64,000 nt of DNA from Denitrobacterium detoxificans. GTDB taxonomy: Bacteria > Actinomycetota > Coriobacteriia > Coriobacteriales > Eggerthellaceae. Position 1 is the first letter of the stretch; each line of letters starts with the position of its first letter. The stretch covers positions 1 to 64,000 of the forward strand of contig NZ_SUUH01000005.1 in assembly GCF_015062615.1 (NCBI RefSeq). The letters run 5' to 3'. Position numbers and translations under genes: made by a program. Positions 43,966 through 52,283 of this stretch are shown here, piece after piece. The notes beneath the pieces were generated by a model, which worked only from the letters and a program-made list of their open reading frames with translations, had not been told where the DNA came from and made no database searches.

Positions 43966-46731
43966 TTACAGTGCTCCTTGTACTTTCAAAGCAGTGCTTA
44001 ACACATTATTTGCTCGCGTTGCAGCATTCGTAGAGCCATCGTTTTCTTCGAGAACAATGGCGATGACGACTTTGCAATCCTCGGTGGGGCCCATGCCGAC
44101 GAACCAGCTGTTGTCGAGTTCCTTGTCGGTTTGGGCCGTGCCCGTCTTGCCCGCGATGTTCACGCCCGAGATAGCGGCGCCCTTGCCGGTTCCGCTTTCC
44201 ACAACGCCCTGCAGCACTTCCAGCACGCGATCGGCGGTGCTGGTGGACATGACGTTGGCGTATACGGTGGGCGAGGTTTCGCTCGCCTTCTCGCCTTCGG
44301 CGTTGTACACGCTATCTACCAGGTATGGCTGCATGATGGTGCCGCCGTTGGCAATGGCTGCACCCACCATGGCCATCTGCAGGACGGTTGCCTGCGGGCC
44401 AGCGGCGCTCTCGTGCTCGCCTACGGGCTGCCCAACTGCGGCCCATGCGGTTTCCCACGTGGTCATTTCGCTGGGGTCGGGCATGAGCGACATGGAGAGC
44501 GGAAGCTCGAAGGCGGTGGTGTTGTTGAACCCGTACTGTTCGGCGCTACGCACCAGCAATTCGGGGCCAATCTGAACACCTACCTGGCCAAATACGGTAT
44601 TGCTGGAGACTTCGGTGGCGCGGGCGAGGGTAATTTCGCCGTAGCTGGTGTCATCGAAGTTGGTAACGGGCGCATTGCCGATGTCCATGCTGCCCGGGGC
44701 GTCGTACACGGTGTCCTCGCTGGCGATGCCATTTTGCAGGGCCGTGGCAAGCGTGAGCATCTTGAACGTGGAGCCGGGGGCGTACAACGCCTGGGTGGCA
44801 CGGTTGTAGAGCGCATCGCTGGAAGACGAATCGGTGCTGTTGGAAAGCAGGCTCTCGAATTCCGCGGCGTCGTAGGTGGGTGAGGAGGCCAGTGCCAGCA
44901 CGGCGCCCGTTTCGGGGTCGAGCACGACGCAGGCACCCGAATAGCCATCGAGCGCGTCTTGCGCGGCCTGCTGAATCTCGGAATTGATGGTGAGTTTCAC
45001 ATCGTTGCCGCTCGTGGAGATGCCTGCGTAGTTGTTGATGACATCGGTCCAGGTGGCAAAGTCGGTGCTGCCGGAAAGCGTGTCGTTGCAAGCGCTTTCG
45101 ATGCCGCTCGTGCCGTATTTCGTGCTGGAATAGCCCACCACGTGCGAAGCCAGAACGCCAGCAGGGTAAATGCGCGTGTACGTGCCGTCTTCGTTCTGGA
45201 TGCTCTGCGCCAGCACCACGCCATCGCTCGTGGAAATGGTGCCGCGTTCGCGCGTGGCTTCCTTGGCCGTGGTGTGGTTGTTCGTGGAAAGGTTCTGATA
45301 GTAGTCGGCATTGACTACCATGAGCAGCGTGAGGTTGGCGACCAGCACGGCGAACATGAGGCAGATGACGATCATGAGGCCCGTGAGGCGCTTGCCCAGG
45401 GCTACGCGACCCAGCACGCCCGTTTGCGCGTGAGCAGAACCGCCGATGGCGCCGGTCATTTCGCGACCCACGCCCGTGGCCTCGTCGCCGCATTTCAGAA
45501 GCATGCCTACGGCGATGAAGCTTGCCAGCAGCGAAGAGCCGCCCTGGCTGATGAAGGGGAGCGTAAGGCCCGTAAGCGGGATGAGACGCGTAACGCCGCT
45601 GACGATGATGAATGCCTGAAGCACGATGGAGGCGGTGAGGCCCGTGGCGATGAACGAGCTTACGTCGCTCTTGGCACGTGCGGCGGTCACGATGCCGCGT
45701 ACGGCGAACGCCACGAATAGCAGCAGCACGCCAGCGGCGCCCAGAAGGCCCGCTTCCTCGCAGATGGCGGCAAAGATGTAGTCGCTTTCCACGACGGGGA
45801 TCTTGTCGCACAGACCGTTGCCGATGCCCACGCCGAAGATGCCGCCGTCGGCCATGGAGTAGATGGCCTGGCAGAGCTGGTAGCCCGTGCCCTGCGCATC
45901 GGCGAAGGGATCGAGCCACGTGCTCACGCGAATCTGCACGTGCGAGAACGCGCTGTAGGCGAACACGCCGCCGATGGCCAGCAGGATGATGGCTACGGCA
46001 ATGTAGACGCGCTTGCCCGTTGTTACGTAGAGCATGGTAAGGAACACGAAGAAGACGACCAGGGCGCTACCCAGGTCCTTCTCGAAGATGACGACGATGA
46101 GCGCCAGGCCCCATACCAATAGCATGGGCAGCAGCGTGCGGATGTCGGGTAGGCGCAGCGGCCCCAGGCGCAGCGTGAAGACGGAGAGCATCTCGCGGTT
46201 CGCCGCAAGGTAGCCCGCAAGGAACAAGACGATGAGGATCTTCGCTATTTCGCCAGGCTGGAAGCTGAACGAGCCCAGAGAGAGCCAGATGCGGCTACCG
46301 GAGATTTCGGTGCCGACGCCCGGCAGCATAGGCGAGAGCAGCAGTAGTATGCCGAAGATCATGAGCGTGTACTTGTAATTGGCTGTATGATCGATGTTCT
46401 TCATGAACACGAGCACGCCAATCATGCACACGATACCCAGGAACAGCCACATGACCTGGCGAATTGCCATATCGGGCGCCAGGCGCGTAATGAAGGCGAT
46501 GCCAATGCCCGAAAGCGCGAACGCAATGGGCAGGATGGCCGGGTCGGCTGCGGGCGCCCACTTGCGCACGGCCAGATGGGCTATGGCAAAGGAGCCGAAT
46601 ATGCCCAGGGGAACGCCGAGCGTTTCCATGCTGAGCGTTTGGCCCTCGTTCATGACGATCATGGCGTAGAGCAGAATGACGATGGGCGCCGCAATGAGCA
46701 GCAGCAGGAGTTCGGTGTTGCGGCGCGTCAT
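43966..46731 (-). CDS. fusion of SEDS glycosyltransferase (RodA/FtsW) and class B PBP transpeptidase
   Basis: One open frame of 921 residues. Residues about 1-410 are a SEDS polymerase with about twelve membrane segments (ISGSRIWLSLGSFSFQPGE, DLGSALV, DPFADAQGTGYQ, LPFISQGGSSL). After a linker and another membrane segment (about 438-465) comes a class B PBP with the active-site Ser654 in PGSTFKML, an SSN motif in SSNTVFG and Lys862 in AGKTGTAQ. In most actinobacteria rodA and pbpA are adjacent genes; here polymerase and cross-linking enzyme are one chain. It overlaps the PP2C gene end by one base. Confidence 0.95.
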   Translation of the reverse strand: MTRRNTELLLLLIAAPIVILLYAMIVMNEGQTLSMETLGVPLGIFGSFAIAHLAVRKWAPAADPAILPIAFALSGIGIAFITRLAPDMAIRQVMWLFLGIVCMIGVLVFMKNIDHTANYKYTLMIFGILLLLSPMLPGVGTEISGSRIWLSLGSFSFQPGEIAKILIVLFLAGYLAANREMLSVFTLRLGPLRLPDIRTLLPMLLVWGLALIVVIFEKDLGSALVVFFVFLTMLYVTTGKRVYIAVAIILLAIGGVFAYSAFSHVQIRVSTWLDPFADAQGTGYQLCQAIYSMADGGIFGVGIGNGLCDKIPVVESDYIFAAICEEAGLLGAAGVLLLFVAFAVRGIVTAARAKSDVSSFIATGLTASIVLQAFIIVSGVTRLIPLTGLTLPFISQGGSSLLASFIAVGMLLKCGDEATGVGREMTGAIGGSAHAQTGVLGRVALGKRLTGLMIVICLMFAVLVANLTLLMVVNADYYQNLSTNNHTTAKEATRERGTISTSDGVVLAQSIQNEDGTYTRIYPAGVLASHVVGYSSTKYGTSGIESACNDTLSGSTDFATWTDVINNYAGISTSGNDVKLTINSEIQQAAQDALDGYSGACVVLDPETGAVLALASSPTYDAAEFESLLSNSTDSSSSDALYNRATQALYAPGSTFKMLTLATALQNGIASEDTVYDAPGSMDIGNAPVTNFDDTSYGEITLARATEVSSNTVFGQVGVQIGPELLVRSAEQYGFNNTTAFELPLSMSLMPDPSEMTTWETAWAAVGQPVGEHESAAGPQATVLQMAMVGAAIANGGTIMQPYLVDSVYNAEGEKASETSPTVYANVMSTSTADRVLEVLQGVVESGTGKGAAISGVNIAGKTGTAQTDKELDNSWFVGMGPTEDCKVVIAIVLEENDGSTNAATRANNVLSTALKVQGAL

Positions 46732-47963
46732 TAGGCAACACCCTCTTGGGAATCAGATGCGCTCGCGCTTGCAGTGCTGCTAGCTTCCTCGGTTTCGGAG
46801 GTGCCCTCAGCCGATTCGCTCGAGGTGTCTTCCGTGCTTTCGGAAGACTCGCTCGAGGCGCTTGCAGATGCCGCCTTCGATTCCTCGATGTACTCCTCGT
46901 AGGTATCGACCAGCTGATTTGCCTTGTCGAGGTTGTCGACGCGAATGACGCCTTCGGAAAGGCGATTGGCTACGCCGGGTTCCAGGTCACTTACTTCCAC
47001 GCTGGTCACATGGTCGAGATGCGATAGGGAAACGCCCAATACGGAATCGGGCACGCCTTGGTAGACGGCGACCTTGCCGTCCTGCGATGCCAGATAGGCG
47101 CATGTTTGCGTGTAATGGTATGCGCCGTAGCAAATGCCCAGCACGGTGGCGAGGATGGCAAGCACGATGACGATCGCCCAGGCACGCCCGCGGCGACGCG
47201 TCTTTTTTACGCGCTGCTCTTCGTTGCCTTCCACGTCGACCACCACGACAGTGATGTTGTCTTGCCCGCCTGCGGCGATGGCTTCGTTCACCAAGATGCT
47301 GGCGCAACGTTGCGGGTCGCGCGTGCGCATGAGAATAGTCTCGATTTCGCTATCCTCGAGCATGCCCGTAAGGCCGTCGGAACATAGCAGCAGGCGATCG
47401 CCCGTGCAGACGTCGAGTTCGTATAGGTCGGGCTGCATGGAGGGGTCGCTGCCCAATGCGCGCGTGATGATGGAGCGCTTGGGGTGGACGCGGGCTTCCT
47501 CGGGGGTGATCTCGCCAGCTTCGATCATGTCGGCCATAAGGCTATGGTCGCGCGTGAGCTGTTGCATCTGCCCCTGGTGGAGCAGATATGCTCGGCTGTC
47601 GCCTACCTGGGCGATAGCAAGGCGTTCCCCGCGCAGTACGGCGGCTGTCATGGTGGTGCCCATGCCCGAGCGGCCCTTTTCTTGGGCTGCGTTGATGACA
47701 GCGTAGTTGGCGGTGATTACGGCGTTGCCCAGCGCTTCCGTGTCGGCTTCGCTGGGAGCCTGCCTGGCCAGCGTGCGAACGGCGATTTCGCTCGCCACTT
47801 CGCCAGCGGCATGGCCGCCCATTCCATCGGCCACAGCATAGAGGGGCGGGGCCACGATAAGGCTGTCTTCGTTGTGCTCGCGAACGCAGCCGATATCGGT
47901 GCGGCTGCCGAATTTCGCGGAAGGGGCGCGTCGTACCTGCGCCTGAGTGCGTGCGGCCGCCAT
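46731..47963 (-). CDS. PP2C-type phosphatase with membrane anchor (PstP-like)
   Basis: 410 residues. A cytoplasmic PP2C domain (about 15-245) with the metal-binding motifs REHNEDS, VADGMGGH, GDSRAYL, CSDGLT and GGQDNITVV; a basic linker, one membrane segment (about 262-285), and a short extracellular part ending in a Ser/Glu/Thr-rich tail. It removes phosphates placed by PknB, as M. tuberculosis PstP does from the same operon position. Overlaps both neighbours. Confidence 0.95.
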   Translation of the reverse strand: MAAARTQAQVRRAPSAKFGSRTDIGCVREHNEDSLIVAPPLYAVADGMGGHAAGEVASEIAVRTLARQAPSEADTEALGNAVITANYAVINAAQEKGRSGMGTTMTAAVLRGERLAIAQVGDSRAYLLHQGQMQQLTRDHSLMADMIEAGEITPEEARVHPKRSIITRALGSDPSMQPDLYELDVCTGDRLLLCSDGLTGMLEDSEIETILMRTRDPQRCASILVNEAIAAGGQDNITVVVVDVEGNEEQRVKKTRRRGRAWAIVIVLAILATVLGICYGAYHYTQTCAYLASQDGKVAVYQGVPDSVLGVSLSHLDHVTSVEVSDLEPGVANRLSEGVIRVDNLDKANQLVDTYEEYIEESKAASASASSESSESTEDTSSESAEGTSETEEASSTASASASDSQEGVA

Positions 47964-48376
47964 TATGCGAACCTCGCCCTCATTACCACGTCGCCAATGG
48001 TGACCGTGTCCTTGTCGCGCAGGGCGGTGGGCTCGAAGATGCGGTGCCCGTTAACCGTGGTGCCGTTGGTGCTGCCAAGGTCTTCCACGAACAGGTTCTG
48101 GCCCATGAGGGTGAAGCGCGCGTGGCGCCCGGAAACGTATCCTGCGCCAATGACGATGTCGGCTCCGGGGTTGCGGCCTACGATAACGGGGCCGTGTACG
48201 GCGATTTGCACGCCGCGCAGTTCCTTCGGGCCGCGCTCGACGGCGATCGTCCAGGATTTTTCCTTCTTGCGCTGCCCGCGCACCAGGCCAATGCCCGTTT
48301 TCATGATGGCGAACAGGAACAGATACAGGAGCGCCACGAAAAGAAGGCGCCCGACGAGCAGAGTCACGTTGATCAA
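47963..48376 (-). CDS. membrane-anchored FHA protein (FhaB-like)
   Basis: 137 residues: an N-terminal membrane helix (about 7-28) and a C-terminal FHA domain (GRNPGADIVI, SGRHARF, DLGSTNGTTVNG) that binds phosphothreonine. In mycobacteria FhaB/FipA bridges PknB-phosphorylated proteins to division. The start is TTG at 48376 with GAAGGG seven bases upstream. Confidence 0.92.
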   Translation of the reverse strand: MINVTLLVGRLLFVALLYLFLFAIMKTGIGLVRGQRKKEKSWTIAVERGPKELRGVQIAVHGPVIVGRNPGADIVIGAGYVSGRHARFTLMGQNLFVEDLGSTNGTTVNGHRIFEPTALRDKDTVTIGDVVMRARFA

Positions 48377-48391
48377 GGATGATCCCTTCGT

Positions 48392-49576
48392 TTAGTTCTG
48401 CGTGAACATGAGGTCGGTCATGCCCAGGGAAATGCGGTCGCCTTCGTAGAGCGGCTGCGAGGTGATGCGCTGGCCGTTCACGTAGGTGCCGTTGGTGCTG
48501 CCAAGGTCGGTAATGGTCCATACTCCGTTGCCATCGCAGGTGAATTCCGCGTGGCTGCGGCTGGCGTTGATGTCGTCGACTACGATGCCGCAGCCGCTGC
48601 TGCGGCCCATGACCATGCGCGATACGGTGAGCGCATAGGCGCGGCCGGTTGCCGTGTTCACCAGGCGTGCGGGGTAGACCGCCGCCGCGGGCGAGGCGTC
48701 GTTGAACGTGCGCGTTGCGGGAGCCTGCATGGGCTGCTGGCGCGCAGGTGCGGGAGCGGGCGTGGGGCGTGCTGGGGCGCCGAAGCCTGCGAACTGGTCT
48801 TCCTCGGGGAAGCCGCCTGCGTATGCGGGGTCGAGCGGCTGGGAGGTGCGACGGCCGTATCCTTCGCGACCCTGGGCGGAAGGCGTGTAGGCTGCGCCGT
48901 TTTCCTCGTAGTTTTCGAAATCCTGGCTATTGAAGGTGTACTCGCCGTAGTCGATGGAACGGTCGATTTCCTCTTCCGGCACGTAGGGAAGCGGTTCCTT
49001 GTGCGGAGGCTGCGCCATGGGCGGCTCTGCCGCATAGCCGCCACCAGCGGGAGCGTATGCTTGCTGCTGCTGGTAGGGGGCGTCGTAGCCCATCTGCGGG
49101 CCGCGCTGGGGAGCGTATGCCTGCTGCGGCGCGTAGCCTCCCATCTGGGGGCCACCTGCCAGGCCGTAACGCGCCATTTCCTCTTGGCGAAGCTGCGAGA
49201 TGATGGGTGCCGAGACCATTTCGGCGATGACGTCGAACTTGCCGTGACGCAGCTCCTCGTCAACGATGAAGCGCACGAGCGGCTGGCCGTCCATGACCAG
49301 GCCGTTCTCGTTGGCCTTAGCGGCCAGGTACGTTTCGGTTTCGCCTGCCAGCGTGGGGTAGTACCCGAATAGGCGCTGGTCGTCGTCGGGGTTCACCAGG
49401 ATGGTATACAGCGTGGGGGCGTATTGGCGGCCTGCGCCGACCATCTTTTCGCGGCGCATTGCCTTTTCGGCCTTTTTCGCTATCTGAACAGGAGAGATCG
49501 GGGCGTCGAACATCTTGTTCGCGGCGCCTTCCAGGCCGTCTTCCACATGGCCTTCGAATCGCGAGAATATGCCCAT
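48392..49576 (-). CDS. FHA protein with DUF3662 domain (FhaA-like)
   Basis: 394 residues: an N-terminal DUF3662 domain (1-125, GIFSRFEGHVEDGLEGAAN), a long Pro/Gln/Tyr/Ala-rich disordered linker (about 140-295) and a C-terminal FHA domain (GRSSGCGIVV, SRSHAEF, DLGSTNGTYVNG). In mycobacteria FhaA binds phosphorylated pseudokinase MviN and tunes peptidoglycan synthesis. First gene of the operon, with GGAG before the start and a promoter upstream. Confidence 0.94.
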   Translation of the reverse strand: MGIFSRFEGHVEDGLEGAANKMFDAPISPVQIAKKAEKAMRREKMVGAGRQYAPTLYTILVNPDDDQRLFGYYPTLAGETETYLAAKANENGLVMDGQPLVRFIVDEELRHGKFDVIAEMVSAPIISQLRQEEMARYGLAGGPQMGGYAPQQAYAPQRGPQMGYDAPYQQQQAYAPAGGGYAAEPPMAQPPHKEPLPYVPEEEIDRSIDYGEYTFNSQDFENYEENGAAYTPSAQGREGYGRRTSQPLDPAYAGGFPEEDQFAGFGAPARPTPAPAPARQQPMQAPATRTFNDASPAAAVYPARLVNTATGRAYALTVSRMVMGRSSGCGIVVDDINASRSHAEFTCDGNGVWTITDLGSTNGTYVNGQRITSQPLYEGDRISLGMTDLMFTQN

Positions 49577-49610
49577 GAGTGCTCCTTGTATGCTTCGTTA
49601 CTGGGTACTT

Positions 49611-49639
49611 AGTATACGGAGTCTATATTGCCACAAAAG
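49611..49639 (-). promoter_or_regulatory. candidate promoter of the fhaA-pknB operon
   Basis: On the minus strand TATACT (49616-49611) is preceded by CTTTTG at 17 bases. The first gene starts 35 bases downstream. Confidence 0.5.
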
Positions 49640-49682
49640 GGTATCAGCGGGGCATTTTCAATGTAACTTACACGGGCGCGCG

Positions 49683-49720
49683 GCTGGCGAGACGAGACGG
49701 CCTCCGCTCGTCTCGCCAGC
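49683..49720 (-). terminator. strong hairpin after the Cthe_2159/DUF5648 gene
   Basis: GCTGGCGAGACGA pairs perfectly with TCGTCTCGCCAGC ten bases after the stop. There is no T-run, so it may protect the message end or terminate weakly. Confidence 0.55.
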
Positions 49721-49729
49721 GTTGGCCCA

Positions 49730-52201
49730 TTACGCGCCGTACCAGCCTATGCCCTCGTAGTTCCACCCGAGTTCGACGAGGTTGTTGGCTTCTGCCGCGC
49801 TCGTCGTGTAGTGGTGCGATCCGGTTTTGGCATTAGGGTTGTACAGGCGGTATAGGGGCGTCGTCTTATTTTCGTCGGAATACCAGCCTATGCCCTCGTA
49901 ATTCCAGCCAAGGCTTACGAGCCAGTCCCGCTCCGATGCGCTCGCGGTGTAGTGGTGGTCTCCTCCGTTGGGGTTGTACAGGCGATAGACGGCGTTTCCG
50001 CTTTGGGGCGCTTGCCAGCCTATTCCTTCGTCCGTCCACCCCAGTTTCACGAGATGTGCCTGCTCTTCTGCGCTGGCAGTGTAGAAATGTTCGCCGGAAT
50101 TGGGGTTGTACAGGCGATACATGGCAACGGTGCTCGTTGCGGAGCTCTGGTCGGAGTTCGTTTCCTCCGTGGTGCCGCCGGAGTTGCTTTCCCCGTCTGT
50201 CGCGTCTTGGCCCTGGGAGTCATTTCCGGTGCTTCCGGAGGACGTACCTTGGCTGGTGACGCTCGCGAGCGTGTAGTTCGTGCCGCTCGCTAGCTCGGGT
50301 GATGAGTAGATGAGGTAGCTTGCGGAGCCCTTTGCCGTGTAGGTGCTCAATGGCGTGGACGAATCATTCGCCGCATATATGCCAACGGTGTCGCCGGATG
50401 AAATACTCACGCTTCCCGAGCTCGTTCGTGGCGTGCTGCCCGAGGGCGTTTGCGCCGTTGCCGTTGCGTTGAGCGTGCTCGATTGGGTGCTGAGGGAAGA
50501 ATCATCATCCGACGTGAAGGGCCTGAAGCCTCCGCCTGGAGTTCCCCCAGGGGTGCCGCCGGGAGTTCCGCCGCCGTTTCCGCCCCCGAACATCACGTAG
50601 GCTTGCGACCCGGACGTGGGCGTTACGGACATGCTGCTTCCGAATGCGGCAAGGGTACCGCCCGTTTGCGTCCAGCCATCGCTGTTCAGGTCGCCGTAAT
50701 CGACTGCGCCGTTGTCGTTCGAACCTGCGTATACCTCGACGGTTCCTCCGCTCATGATGATGCTTCCGTTGGAATCGAGCCCGTCGCCGCCAGACGCCCG
50801 GTTTCCCTCGTCATCGGTTCCCGTAGCCGTGGCGTTAACGAGGATGCTTCCTCCCTCTATGGTGAGCAGGAAGGGGTATGCGTTGGAATTGCTTCCCAGC
50901 GTGGAATTGGCGGCGTTAATGCCATCGTCGCTGGTATATAGGTCGATGGCGCCCGAATAGACGGACACGGTGGCCCCTTCGAGCCCTTCAAGCGCATAGC
51001 CTATTGTGATGGCGGGCTCTTCGGTTGCCTGGTTGGTTGACCCTATGACGAGGTCAACGTCGGCGTGAATGCCGTCATCATCGGAGGATGCGTTTATGGA
51101 GCCGCCCGAAATGGTTACCATGCCGCTTCCGTCGGACGCGATGGTGGTGGAGGTTCCGCTGGTGATTTCGGTGGCATTCGCGTGTATGGCGTCGTCTGCG
51201 CAATTGAGCGTGATGTCGCCATCGTTTATGGTAATCGCATGGTCGCTCTTCAGGCCCTTGGCCGATTGCGTGTCCGACGCGTCATCGGGGTCCGCGGGCA
51301 AGTCGTTTCCAACTTTGTTCGATCCACCGAACGTGGTTATGTCGATGTTTCCTCCTGTGACGACGAGGTCTCCGGTGGCCTGAATGCCATCCCCGGTTGT
51401 GTCGCCTGTGCCCGTTTCTATGGAAATAGTGCCGCCGCTAATGGTAACGGTACCGTATGATTCGCCGTCTACGCTGTTCAGGCCATTGTAGGTGTCGGCC
51501 TGAATGCCGTCTCCCGCGCTCTGGATATCTATGTCGCCGCCATTGATGGTTATGGTGCCGCGGCTGCTTGTATCCGTTTCGTCGGGCGCCGCCTTTATAC
51601 CGTCGTTGCCCGCTTCTATGCTTATGGTGCCGCCGTTGATGACGACGCTGCCGTCGCTCGCAATGCCGTTGTTTGCGGCTTCGATGGCGAGGGAGAAATT
51701 GTTCTCCGCGTTGGTGTCGCCGCCAATCGTGACCGTTGCGTCCGTGGCTCCCTTGATGGCGTTTTTACCCGCACTTGTTGCGGTAAGCGTATTGTCGTTT
51801 TCGCTTTGTCCCACGATGGTGAGGGACGAGCCCGATTTCGCCTTGATTGCCGCACTGCCGGTAACGGTGTCGTTATTGGCGATAGTACTCGCTCCGTCTG
51901 TCACGATGGTAACCGATGCGTTTTTGCCAATCGTAATGGTGTCGGTTCCATCGGCGCTGGTAGCCAGCGAGAGATCGTCTAAGATGAGCGTGACCTCAAG
52001 CCCTTTGGCAATGTTGACGGTGCCTTCGCTGCACGAACCCGATAGGGTGTACGTTCCGTCCTCCGTGATTTCCAAAGAGGAGTTTTCTTCGGAAAACGTA
52101 AAGGCCGTGCTGCTCGAGTCGAGTGCAAGAGCGTAGGAAGGTGCAATGCCCAGCGCTAATGCGCATGCGATTCCGAATGTGATGGGTGTCTTTGCACGCA
52201 T
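49730..52201 (-). CDS. secreted Cthe_2159-type carbohydrate-binding protein with DUF5648 repeats
   Basis: 823 residues. A signal peptide (1-26) is followed by a long beta-helix-like region of Gly/Asp/Thr/Ser repeats (ITINGGDIDIQSAGDGI, VVINGGTISIEAGNDGI and similar), as in the Cthe_2159 family, calcium-dependent binders of acidic polysaccharide. After a Gly/Pro-rich linker and a Ser/Thr region, three DUF5648 repeats (YRLYNPN..., GW..EGIGW) end the protein. No anchor motif. The C-terminal module matches the gene at 27176-29005. Adhesion to host or dietary glycans is inferred. Confidence 0.87.
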   Translation of the reverse strand: MRAKTPITFGIACALALGIAPSYALALDSSSTAFTFSEENSSLEITEDGTYTLSGSCSEGTVNIAKGLEVTLILDDLSLATSADGTDTITIGKNASVTIVTDGASTIANNDTVTGSAAIKAKSGSSLTIVGQSENDNTLTATSAGKNAIKGATDATVTIGGDTNAENNFSLAIEAANNGIASDGSVVINGGTISIEAGNDGIKAAPDETDTSSRGTITINGGDIDIQSAGDGIQADTYNGLNSVDGESYGTVTISGGTISIETGTGDTTGDGIQATGDLVVTGGNIDITTFGGSNKVGNDLPADPDDASDTQSAKGLKSDHAITINDGDITLNCADDAIHANATEITSGTSTTIASDGSGMVTISGGSINASSDDDGIHADVDLVIGSTNQATEEPAITIGYALEGLEGATVSVYSGAIDLYTSDDGINAANSTLGSNSNAYPFLLTIEGGSILVNATATGTDDEGNRASGGDGLDSNGSIIMSGGTVEVYAGSNDNGAVDYGDLNSDGWTQTGGTLAAFGSSMSVTPTSGSQAYVMFGGGNGGGTPGGTPGGTPGGGFRPFTSDDDSSLSTQSSTLNATATAQTPSGSTPRTSSGSVSISSGDTVGIYAANDSSTPLSTYTAKGSASYLIYSSPELASGTNYTLASVTSQGTSSGSTGNDSQGQDATDGESNSGGTTEETNSDQSSATSTVAMYRLYNPNSGEHFYTASAEEQAHLVKLGWTDEGIGWQAPQSGNAVYRLYNPNGGDHHYTASASERDWLVSLGWNYEGIGWYSDENKTTPLYRLYNPNAKTGSHHYTTSAAEANNLVELGWNYEGIGWYGA

Positions 52202-52248
52202 GGTTGTCCCCTTTCCCTGTATGGATGAGGAGATTGTCCCATGCGAAG

Positions 52249-52270
52249 CTTAAATGAGACTTAAATGATG
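52249..52270 (-). promoter_or_regulatory. tandem 11-bp repeats upstream of the Cthe_2159 gene
   Basis: Plus-strand CTTAAATGAGA and CTTAAATGATG are adjacent, giving on the minus strand two TCATTTAAG units spaced 11 bases, one helix turn. They lie 48-69 bases before the start, as for an OmpR/PhoB-type response-regulator site. Confidence 0.5.
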
Positions 52271-52283
52271 GCAAATGCGCTCG

